Under the pieces are notes generated by a model. That model worked only from the letters and a program-made list of their open reading frames with translations, ran no database searches and had not been told where the DNA came from. Of a stretch of 64,000 bases of DNA, positions 36,501 through 48,500 are shown in pieces. Numbering within the stretch: position 1 is the stretch's first letter; the number at the start of each line of letters is the position of its first letter. The position numbers and the translations under genes are program-made. Origin of the DNA: Lonicera japonica (taxonomy: Eukaryota > Streptophyta > Magnoliopsida > Dipsacales > Caprifoliaceae); assembly GCA_021464415.1 (NCBI GenBank), contig CM038464.1, positions 372,001-436,000 of the forward strand, read 5' to 3'.

Positions 36501-39500
36501 CTTTTCTGCATTTCGAAGTACCTTTTGGGCTGACTGTTCATCTTCTCTTGTTTTTCAATCCTGATGAGCGAGAGTATATAAAGGGTGATAGACTAAGCCC
36601 TAACTATACAGCAAAGAGAGAGAAGCGCAGAACAGATGTGGACGAAACCCTAGGACGATTTCGATTTGAAACCTTGGGGCAGAAAGAGCAACGATCTGGT
36701 TTGGAGTCGAGCTACAGTTGTGGTGGAGAGACGACTATCAGACTTAGTGGAAATAAGGTAGCTTTTCAACTTCCGGCGAGTGAAGAGAGAATCGTGAAGA
36801 TGAGAGAGGCCGACACCTACTTTGAGATGACTGGGGTTTTTTTGTACGTGGGGGGCTGAACACCGTGAACGATTGAGAAGAAGAAACTAGGGTTTATGTT
36901 TTGATTCGTTTTTGCAAGAGAGAGAAGAACGATCTAGAGAGAGAAGCTCTCGTCATTTTTTCGTTTTACCCTTGTTTTTTTGTTATGGCACAATTAATGA
37001 CACTTATGTCTCCACATCAAAAGGTAATTTTTATTTTTTATTTTTTCGATAGGAACATCAAAGGATTATTAATAAACCATATTGGAGCCACGATATGAAA
37101 TAATATCTTCAAGTGTTCCAAAAATCATTTTAAAATTTTATGCAAATACAAAATATTTAAGCCATCATTACATACCAATTCCGTAGGCATTTGCTCCTTT
37201 CTGTAGCAGTAACTTTACTCCAAGCTACACAAATAAATCATCCATACATTACATTAATACATTCAGCATTTGAGAATCAAGAATCAGGTATTTTTCTTAA
37301 TAAATCCCAAATTGTTGTACACCAATATAAATTCGGTAGAGATGTTCAGCACACTTGGCCCTAGCTCTCTTACCTCTCTTTAGCTGAGACATGTCCTCGC
37401 TCTCTCAAACCAAACCACAGTAATTTTCCCTCAGTTTCTTGAGCTTAGCTTATAGATATAGGACTTTGAAAATCCCAATTAATGCAGTTAAACTTAGGAT
37501 TTTTTGAGAACCATCTAGGAATGGGTTGACCCTTTCCGAGAAATCATGTCCCGTGAGATGCTATATAATGTAAAAATTATGTGAAATGTAATAAAGTCTC
37601 GTACAGTGAAATGCATCGTAGGCTGAAGCAATTGCATCTTTTGTTTCCCTCTCACCCATGCACGCAACATTTGCTATAACTTCACCCGTAGCAGGGTTAT
37701 ACACCTGCCACAACAAGAAAGAGAAGTGTGTAAAATGGACGATATCGTAACATGATCACTAAAATTAATTATTAGCTTATACAAATAAATTATTAAATTT
37801 ACATACACAATTGATTATAACGAGGCTTTAAGAGAAAAAATGACAATTATATGCCGTACAGCCCGCACCTAAAAACACAAAATCTAAGAAATAAATGGTT
37901 TATGTTGTGGGTGTGAGAATACAGTAGAATTTCATAGTAGAGCAAGTGAATTGCCTGGCAGCTCTAAAGTACGGATACTTCAATTAGGGTCGGATTATCG
38001 ATATCAGATACATACCTTGCACTGATACATGGTCAATACAGTGGGATACATACAAGATATGTATTAGAGTATCCGTCATTTTTTACTACACACGGGGGAT
38101 ACCGCAAGATACGGATTACTAAGCTTTTGGATACGGTGGGGTAACTTTTGTAATTTTCTTATAAAAAACTCTTTTAAAGAGTTAGGGTTTCACTTTACAA
38201 CTCAGCAAATAAGAGTCGATCGCTTTATTAGAAGATGAAATGATCCACCTAAACCCTCAGTCACGGTTGCAATCAAAAACAAAACGCTTTTGTTGAAGCC
38301 AAATACATACCGGTGAGTGAGACAAACGACAAAAGTTACCCTAACTCTTGATCAAAAACAAAACGCTTTTGTTGAAGACTAAACAAAGCAATACAAAGAA
38401 GATAACATCCTTAGTGGAGAAGCAGTGCACCAAAAGCCCCTCAAGACAAAACTAAAGAAAACATATAGCAAAACACAAACATTGCCCAAAAAAAAACCCA
38501 TTAAACAGTGAAATGTCAAAGCCACAGCCAACTTCACGATTGGATAGCTGCAGCCCAAATCCCACATAAGTCGGAAATTGATAACGATCCAAACAGGTTC
38601 GACGAGCTAGCCCAAAGTGAAGCTAATTGTTTGATTTTAATCCAGATTTCGGCTTCTTCGGAATATCTGTCTTCGAATATCCTTGTATTTCGCTCCTACC
38701 AAATGCACCATGCTAACTCCAGGCAGCAATATCTACACAACAGTTTAGATTTGTTTTTATTCCCTCTAAACTGCCATTCCATGCTCAGTGAATCATGCCA
38801 AGAGCTAGGCCTAGCTCCAACCATTACAAATTCCTCCCCACATTATGCCACATATAGTTTGTAAAACTGCAATGTACTAACATGTGGTCAATGTTTTCTC
38901 CTCCCTTTTTGCAAAGAATACACCAAGAAGGTGAGATGGCTAGATTAGGCCTTCTTTTTTGGATTAGATCACAAGTATTGACTCTTTTCCAGAAGGCCAA
39001 CCAAGCAAAAACTCACCTTTGGAGGAATACCAACCTTCCATATAAATTTGTGTGCCACAAAAGTAGGGTCCGATGGTGAATTGATGAGCAAGAAAAAGAA
39101 TGATTTGCAAGATAATGTCCTCGATTTTTCCCCCACCCAAGATCTGGTATCTCTCTCAAATCTAGAAACATAAGAGTGAGAAACCAAATCCAACAAATCC
39201 AAAAATTCCCCAATTTTTGTCTCATTTAAATTTCTACGAAATTCTAAATCCAATGAGACAGAATCAAGAGAGTTCCAACGAATGATTGATGCTATCAAAG
39301 TATTTGTGTGACGTGAAATCCTATACAACCGAGGATAGAGAGAGGCAAGAGTGGAATCCCAAACCCACATATCTTCCCAAAACTTAATGGAGTTGCCCAT
39401 TCCCACCTTAAGTTGAATAAATGATTTAAATTTATAAATGCCATTAGAGATGGCTTTCCATGGATTCCTATGAGTGCCATTAGTATGAGAATATTATTTT

Positions 39501-42500
39501 GATGCTAAATGTGTAATGGTAGGGGTACCCAGACCTGGAAACAGCTTGGTTCGAGTCGTGTTCGTGTTGGTTTTATCGTGTTTCGGGTGTTATCATTTCA
39601 GGTCTAAACGTGCGACTTTTTTATCGGGTGTTATCGTGTTTTGGGCGTTATCGTTTTAGGTCTTAACAAATCCTAATTATAAGAAATCAAAGTGGAACCT
39701 CTGAGAATGACATAACAGAGAGGTTAAAACGAATTATTCAAGCCGATATGACAATGGTACAAGTAGGGCAGATTACCATGTCCGGATAACCGACCAAATA
39801 GTACAGGTCGGAATCCATAGACGACCAAACCACAGAAAAATCATCGGAATCCAACGTCTCACGCGCCTTCACGCGCCACCTACCTCCGCGCGTGAATCTC
39901 ACTCGCCGACGACGTCTACGGCGCGTGAGAGCGCGTGCATACACCGTCCGACGCCAAACTTTCCAGATCTGCTCGTCTCACTGTTCCGAGCAAGGTTGCA
40001 GTCATCATCACATCCAGCGTAGATTTCCCCGCTTCTAACCTTTGGATTCCGAATACGAGCAGTGTAAATGAACAGTCAGTACCTTAGGCCACCTGGAATT
40101 AGGTTTCCTTTCAGAGTACCAAGAGCCGTCGATCATCCTTTTCGTAAACAAGCCATGGTGAATAGTGATAGAAGCAGAGCAGTTTATGTAGGGTTCAATA
40201 AAGGGGTTCTAACGGTCAGATTGGAGTTCAAGGAGTTTAGGTTCCAGATGACAGAGCATGGTTCCATGGTCTCTATAACAGAGATCACAAGAAGCAAATC
40301 ATATAGGATCATTATCGATTTTAAGGTAGCGGAATGGGTCAGTAGAGAACTGAAGAAGGCTGCTGGAGGAGTGGAAAACAGTCGTTTCTCAAGTAAGTAT
40401 CAGTTACCGGGTATAATATGGTTATTGCAAAGATATAGTAATGAGAAGGGGAATTTTATGAGTTTGTTAGAAATCAGGGGAGGCACTGTTAGCAAAGAGG
40501 TGGTTATTCCGGCTTGTAAAAATGGAGAAGGTTGGTTGAAGGTGGCAGAGGCATTACTAAAAATCATTCATAGATCTGGAAATATGCAAGTAAATAACAG
40601 TGCAGTGGGTTCTTATGCTGGAAAGAAAACTGAACATAGTACACAATCAAGTAAACGGAAATTCACAGCTGGGACGAGATTGGACGAAAAGGTTTCTTAT
40701 GCTGAGATGGTGAAAAGAAATTATATAGCTCCTTTCTTCGAAAAACAAAGTAGAGGTAGGGAAGAAGGCAAAGAGGCCATTTTTCAATCGTATGGTACTT
40801 TCGATTGGGACAAGGTAATAGTTTGTACAAGGGAAAGTCTTTGGCATGATTGGGCCAGTATTCAAGAAGCAATCAACAGACATTTCAAAGAGGCAATTAG
40901 AATGCAACCTTTTCAACCAGACAAGGCAGTCATCCAATGTAAATCAGAAGAAAGTGCCATGAAGCTAGGAAGAAGTAAAAGGGTTCTGTTTTTTGAAGGG
41001 AGAGCAGTTTGTTTACAAGCCTGGGGTCAAAATGAGGTAATGTTCAATCGTAAGCTTGCATTTACCGGTGGATGGATTGAATTTACAGACTTACCGTTAA
41101 ATTGGTGGAGAAGAGAAGTGTTTGAGAAAATCGGGAGTCAATGTGGGGGATTGATAACAATTGACAAGAGTACAGTAAGTATGTCTAGACTATTTGCTCC
41201 CAGAATAAAAGTTAGTGGTAACAGTAGTGGGTTTGTTCCGGCAGAGATTGATTTGGTAGGGAAAGGGAAGGAGAAATGCACTATACGGTTGAAGGTGTTG
41301 AGTAAATTAAATTTGAAGAACAGGGGTAAGTTCAATAAAACTCCGGAATTGGGGGTTTTTGATCGTTGTATTATTGGTGTTGTAGAATTTAATGGAGGTC
41401 AAGGCAGGGGTCAAGTTCCGAACGTATGTGTAATGGGTGAAGTTAATAATAAGACTTCTAATGAGGGAATGGGAAATATTGAGTTGTATAGGACCGATAA
41501 TGAAAGTGCTGGCCTCATTGAAGGTAAAGTCATTCTCAAAGAAGGGAGAGGAAAGATGGGAGAATTTATTGGGGAAGGCAGTAATTGTGGAACTTCAATT
41601 AACGAGAAGGAGGGGATGACTGGAGTTGCAGAAGATATGGGGTGGGAATATCGGCGGAAAGGAAAAATGAAAGAAGGTGATAGAATGATTAAGGATGGTG
41701 GGTCAAGTCATATTAATTTGTTAAATTTTGGAATGGTAGCAATAGAGGGTGAGACGGATTTCACAGTCGAAGAAGAAAGGAAAAGGGCTGGGTTGGATAG
41801 CGAGTCGGACAAAAATTTTGAGATAGAGGATTTTCTAGTGGCTGGGTCTAAGCTTAAGGGGGGGAGAAAAAAAAGCAGCCTTTTTAAATTCAAATGGTCC
41901 GCTCAAAAACCTTTACAATTTTACAGAAGACGTAAAAAGCAAAAGAAGGTGTCACTTAAATTTAATGATACTGGGGAAAAAGATTTGGACGGTGAAGTAA
42001 TGACAAAGTGGGAGGGATATTTTAAGGAGAAGGAAGAGAGAGAGTTTAATAACGTTAGAGAGCTTGAGGAGGAATTGGTGTCTGGTGACGAGACTATTGT
42101 GCATTCAGATTTTGAATACAAACAGGTTATGATAGATAATAGAGAGAGTGACGGTGAAGGTTCTTATGTGGATAGCAGTTCAGATGAGGAGGGCCTGAAG
42201 ATTCATAATGTTATTGATAATTGCGACGGAGATAATAATTGGTTAGCTAGATTTTTCTTCGATGGGGAAGCCGATTTTCATGTTGGCGTGAATAATGTTG
42301 ACAGTGAAAGACGGTATGCAAGAAAGGAAGGAAAACAGTTGGTTTTACATGGGTTAAACGAGGGCAGTCCAGCAGATTCAATATCATATAGTTTTGGGAA
42401 TAGTAATGGAGCAGTATTCACAATCTACAGAGGAGGATACAGGGCTGAGATTTTGGCCAATAAATTAACTATGTCCGTGTTTTATGAGAAGGTCTTTAGG

Positions 42501-45500
42501 AGAAGAAACGAGGTTGACAACCTTGGAGAGATTCAAACAATTACGGTATCAAAGAGAGAGGACAGCAGTAAGAATATGATGGGGGCTAGCAGCAATATTG
42601 TACAAGAGGAGAAGAATGATCAAAACAGCAACAGAAGAGCAGATGACCAGAAAGTTCTAGGCACAATAGAAAATCAGTTAGAAGTAGCAGGAGGGTGGAC
42701 TGGATTGAATAAGAAAGATAGTGAAAAATTTGATAGATTGTTGGATGGGATGGGAATCAAAATGACTCAATTGGTCTCCAAAGGGAAGAGGGGTGAAAGG
42801 AAAATGATAGGGTCGGCAAAAAAGGGGGTGCGAGAATTGCGCAATCTAGAATGTAGTGTTAACTATAACAAAGGCGGCAGTGATAGTTCAGTGAGGAGGG
42901 GCGAAAGGGGTTCTCAATGAAGATAATATCATGGAATGTGAGAGGGTTGGGGGGGAGGGAGAAAAGAAGATGTATTAAAGAGGTAGTAATGAAGGAAAAG
43001 CCGGATATAATTATATTGCAAGAAACGAAAAAGGTAAAAATTTCTTGGGAAGTTGTAGGGGCAGTGTGGGGGGTTAGATATAAAGATTGGGCTTTCATTC
43101 CAGCTGTGGGAAGGTCCGGGGGGGTGTTGATAGTATGGGATGTAAGGGTGGTGTCATGTGAAGAGTGTGTGAAGGGAAGTTTTTCGCTGTCGGTTAAACT
43201 AAAACCAATACAAGGGGAATGTTGGTGGTTGTCGGGGATTTACGGTCCATGTAGGTATAGAGATAGAAAAGAATTTTGGGAGGAGTTGGCTAGTCTTTAT
43301 GGGTTATGCGGGAATAGATGGTGTTTAGGTGGAGATTTCAATATTATTAGATACCCGTCGGAGAAAAAAGGTGGTGAGAATGGTAGATGGACTAAAAGCA
43401 TGAAAAGATTTGATGCCTTCATCAGAAATTCGGGATTGTGTGATCCGGGGATTAATAATGCAAATTTTACTTGGTCGAATGGGAGATGTCACTCGAGGTT
43501 GGATAGATTTTTATTCTCGATGGATTGGGACGAGTTTGAGGTAGCGAGACAAGAAGCGCTCATTCGAGTTGTTTCAGATCATTTTCCGTTGGCCTTAGAC
43601 ACAAGTGCTTTTCGATGGGGTCCAACTCCGTTTCGATTCGAAAATATGTGGCTAAAACATAGAGAGTTCTTGGGAATTTTCAAAGATTGGTGGGGTGAAA
43701 GCACGGTTGAAGGGTGGGAAGGGTTCAAATTCATGAAGAAATTGGAGCTAGTAAAACAGAAAGTAAAAAGATGGAACTACGAGGTATTCGGTGACGTGAG
43801 GGTGAAAAAGGGGCAGTTAATGCGCAAAATTCAGGAAATTGATGAAGAAGAAATTAGGGGTTCTTTGGGTGAAGAGAAAATATCGGAGAGAAGGAGGTTA
43901 AAGGAGGAGATGGAAGAACTACTCTTGAATGAAGAAATCTCTTGGAACCAAAAAGCGAGAGTTAAAGGGGTAGTTGAATGGGATGCTAATTCTAGCTTAT
44001 TCCATCGGATTATTAATCAAAGAAAAGTTAACAAATTCATAAGTAAGATGGAGAGGGAGGACGGCTCGATAGTGTTGGAAGAATCTGAAATTGAGAGCGA
44101 GTTGGTGGAGTATTTTAAGAGGCTTTACACAAAAAAGGAAAGATCTCATGTGGGTTTTGTGGGCTTGGAGTGGAACCCGATTAGTGTAGAGAACAAGGAA
44201 TGGCTTGAAAGGCCATTTGAGGAGGAAGAAGTTAAGGCAGCTATTGATTCGTGTGACGGTAACAAGTCGCCGGGACCGGACGGGTACACTATGGAGGTAT
44301 TCAAGAAAGGATGGGAGATTATTAAAGAGGACTTAATGAAGGCTTTGAGGGAATTTTTTGACAGTGGGGTGGTGAATGCGCGTACTAATGCAACGTTCAT
44401 ATGCCTCATTCCGAAGAAAATCGCTTCTTTCAAACTTAAAGATTTTAGACCTATTAGCCTAGTTACTAGTCTTTACAAAGTATTGGCTAAAATCTTATCT
44501 TTAAGGTTGAGGGAGGTAATGGGTGAAACGGTAGGAGTTGCGCAAGGGGCTTTTGTTAAGGGGAGACAAATTCTTGATTTGGCTCTCATTGCTAATGAAG
44601 GTGTTGAGGAGTATAGGGAGAGAAAGAAGGAGGGATTGGTGTTGAAGATTGATTTTGAAAAGGCTTACGATCACATTGAGTGGGATTTTTTGGATCATGT
44701 GATGGAGAATAAGGGGTTTGGGAGTAGGTGGAGGAGATGGATTAAAGGGTGCTTGTCGTCAGTAAATTTTTCGGTGTTGATGAATGGGAGACCAAGAGGG
44801 CTCTTTAAGGCGACAAGAGGTCTTCGGCAAGGGGATCCTCTCTCTCCTTTTCTTTTTGTGTTGGTATCGGATGTATTAAATTTGCTGGTTGAGAGGGCAA
44901 TAGGGCGCGGTATGGTTGAAGGGTTTTCTATAGGTAGAGATGGAGTAAAATTGTCCCATTTACAATTTGCCGATGATACTATCTTTTTCCTTTCTAGGAA
45001 TGAGGAGAAAATCGATAATCTTATTTGTATTTTAGACATTTTCGGGTATGCTTCGGGTTTAAAGATAAATTTCTCAAAAAGCGAAGTGGTGGGCATTAAT
45101 ATAGTAGAGGAGGAGTTGAATTCATTAGCTGCCAGAATTGGGTGCTCGGTGGGAAGTTGGCCTATGTCTTATTTGGGGTTGCCTTTGGGGGATAATCCAA
45201 AAAGGTTGGGTTTTTGGAGTCCGGTTGTTGAAAAAGTAGGTAGAAGGCTCGAAGGTTGGTTGAGGGGATGCGTTTCGAGAGGTGGTAAGCTGACTTTGAT
45301 TCAGTCGGTTTTGGAAAGTATTCCAATTTACTATCTTTCTCTTTTTAAAATTCCCGTTTCGGTAGCCAAGAGCATTGAAAAATTAATGAGGAATTTTCTC
45401 TGGGAGGGGTTTGAGAAGGGAAAAGGGGATCATTTGGTGGCCTGGGAGTCTGTTTCTCGGTGTAAAAGAGATGGGGGTCTGGGTATTGGTAATTTGATTA

Positions 45501-48500
45501 AGAGGAATGAGGCTCTTTTGGGTAAATGGTTGTGGCGATTTCCGATTGAACAAAGTGCATTTTGGCATTCCATTATCAAAAGTAAATATGGAGTGTTAGA
45601 CACTGGTTGGAGATCCAATGCAGTGGTTAGAGGGTCTCTTCGTAATCCATGGAAGGCAATTTCTAGAGGTATTGTCAAGTTTGAGAGGAGTTTTCGATTC
45701 AAGGTTGGAGATGGAGCTAATATTCGGTTTTGGTTAGATAGATGGTTGGGAGAGGACACCTTGGCAGTGCAGTTTCCACGATTACATAGAGTGGCAGTCA
45801 ATCCAAGAGCTTTAATAGCTGATTATATTTTATGGGATTCAAGTGACAATTTTGCATGGGACATTATATTTAGAAGAAATTTTTCGGAAGTGGAAGAGAT
45901 CGAGTATATAATGATGATGGGGTTAATTAATAATTTGCAGATATCAAGATTCGAGAGGGATTCAAGAATATGGGAGAAAGATAAATCTGGGCTGTTTTCT
46001 GTAAGATCATTTTTTGAATTTCTGTCACAGGCCAACGTAGAAGGAAATTTTGAACCATACGATATGATTTGGAAGAATGGTATACCGGCTAAGGTTAAGG
46101 TTTTGGCTTGGTTAGCTGCTATAAAGAAAGTTAACACAGCAGACTTGTTGCAATTGAGAAGACCGTACTTACAAATTTCTCCATCTTGGTGTGTTTTGTG
46201 TAAAAGAGAGGGAGAGTGCATTGATCATATGTTACTCCATTGTTCATTTGTACACCTTATTTGGTGCAACATTCGAAGAGTGTTAGGTCTCATTTCGGCT
46301 TTTCCAAAATCTTGGCATAGGTTACTTTCATTAAAGTGGTATTTGAAGGGTAACAAAAAGAAGTCTAAAACTTTATGGAGAAGTAGTTGCATGGCAGTTG
46401 TATGGTGCGTGTGGAGGGAAAGGAATTCCAGATTGTTTGACGACAAGGAGGCTAATATTGAGGAAGTTTGGCAGAGGGTCAAGGCTACGGCTTCGCTATG
46501 GGCATATTCTTCGAAAGTTTTTGGGGCTCTTTCCTTGTCAGACATTGCCAGAGATTGGTCAGCGGCAGTCCTTTAGATTGAGTGTAGTTTTATGCTGTTT
46601 GTGTTGTTTTCGGGTAGGGTTTGGTAGCAAGCTTGTTCTTAGGCTGCCTGTTGTCTGCTAGATTCTTGTATTTCTTTTGTTTGTCATTCTTATTTTCGTA
46701 CTAGCTGTGAGTGGATTTCTCATTCACTTTCAGTCTTTTTTCTGCTTGTATTGTCTATATTTGATTAATATAAGTGTTGTTTCTGATCAAAAAAAAGAAA
46801 TCAAAGTGGAAGTTGCCAGGGTTTGTAGTGGTCTCCAATAGAAGCAACCATTGTGGAATGGCTTGAAAGACCCTCTTAGGAAGAGGAAGTAAGAAGCACA
46901 ACTACAAAATGCGATGGAGAGAAAATTCTGAGTCCCGATATGTACACTATGGCTGTTTTTCTTGGACTTTTGGATGTCTTGAAAGGCGATCTAATTAGCT
47001 GCTTTAAGGAATTTTATGAGAATGGGGTGATTAATAAGTTCATGAAAGAGACATACATTCGCTTAATTCCTAAAAAGGCGAACTCGTGCAATATAAAGGA
47101 CTCTAGGCTGATAAGTTTAGTGATAAGTTTATATAAGATATTGGCAAAAGTACTCCCATTAAGGTTAAGAGAAGTCATAGAGGAAATCATTTCAATGTGT
47201 CAAGGGGCATTTGTTAAAGGAAGACAAATACTGGATGTACTTTTGGTAGCCAACGAAGTGGTGGAGTATAGAATAAAAAAGAAGGAAGGGGTGGTATTTT
47301 TTTTTTATCGAAAACACAAACGCATTTTATGAAACTACAAAAAAAGGCGTTACAAGAGGCCACTACGGGGAACCAGAAGTCCACCAAAAGTGGGGCTCTA
47401 GAAAAGATAACAACAAGTAAAACACAGAGTGAGACATAACAGAACTACAAAGACAATAGAAAAATCAAGTGATTGCAGCAGCCCAGTTGCTAGCCAAATC
47501 TGAAATGGAAAGATCGTGAAATGCCATTGAAGATTTAGCCCATAACGAGGCTAGGAAAACCACTCTCCTCCAGATTTCATCTTCCTGTCTAAACTTGCCT
47601 TCAAACATTCTGGAGTTTCTTTCTAGCCAAGTGCACCAAGCAATAGCCAAACAACACCACCTCCAAAGGATTATCACCCTCTTCTTATTGCCTTCGAAGA
47701 ACCACTTAATTCTCAAAGATTCCCCCCATGATTTTGGGATTGCCCCGACCATAAAGAAGATATTGCCCATCTTCCACCATAGCTTAGATACAAAATTACA
47801 ATGTAGAAGCAAATGATCAATGTTTTTTGCATCCTTCATGCACAAAATGCAACAAGACGTTCGGTCTTTTAATTTGTAGCATATCACAAGTATTAACCTT
47901 CTTCCAAAAAGCAAGCCAAGCAAAAAATTTATCCTTATTAGGAATTCCTGCTTTCCAAATAACCTTAAAAGAAAAAAAAGAACCATCTCCCAGAGACTCA
48001 ATGAGATTGCTGAAGAAAGATTTACAAAAAAAAAACCCCGATTTATCACCCATCCAAACTTTAGAATCTGGAAGGTTTATAGCCAAAGAAACATTAGAGA
48101 TGGAATTATGCAAAGCTGAAAAATCATCATATTCATGATCAAAAAGATTCCTACGAAAATGAAGATCCCAAAAGAAAGAACCCGACTCATTCCACCCCAC
48201 AACCAAAGAAATTGTCTTATTTTTGTCACAAGAAAGGTTATATAATCGAGGAGAGGAGTTAGATAAAGGAGAATCCCCCACCCATAAATCCTCCCAAAAC
48301 TGAATATCACTACCCTTTCCCACTTTAAGTCGAATGAGTGATTTAAATGTTGCAAGACCGGCCGAGATAGCCTTCCATGGATTCCTATGAGATCCCCTAT
48401 TAACCATGTTTGAGTCCCATCCACAATGATGTATACCGTATTTGCTTTTAATAATTGAACACCAAAAGGAATCTTGTTCAAGTGGGAATCTCCAAAGCCA

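Larger units (their letters stand above)
30459..36993 (-). mobile_element. LINE O, full-length L1-type element in intron 4
   Basis: 12-bp target duplication TTAATGACACTT at 30447-30458 and 36994-37005. Minus strand, same sense as ALDH5F1: 5' UTR 36993-36542, ORF1 36541-34291 (one frameshift), ORF2 34294-30629 (intact), 3' UTR with a hairpin at 30512-30526, and the tail GTTTCTTATC plus A run. Length about 6.5 kb. Confidence 0.95.
39698..46794 (+). mobile_element. LINE R, full-length L1-type element with both ORFs intact
   Basis: Perfect 17-bp target duplication (AAGAAATCAAAGTGGAA) at 39681-39697 and 46795-46811. The 5' UTR (39698-40067) includes a CpG-rich stretch at about 39840-39960. ORF1 40068-42920, ORF2 42917-46576, 3' UTR with a hairpin at 46707-46727, and the tail GTTTCTGATC plus A run. 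It is antisense to ALDH5F1, in intron 2. Length about 7.1 kb. Intact ORFs plus a perfect duplication indicate a recent insertion. Confidence 0.97.

Noticed and set aside
36548..37098. Plus-strand ORFs over the LINE O 5' end
   Set aside because: They overlap the 5' UTR of LINE O on the opposite strand and match nothing.
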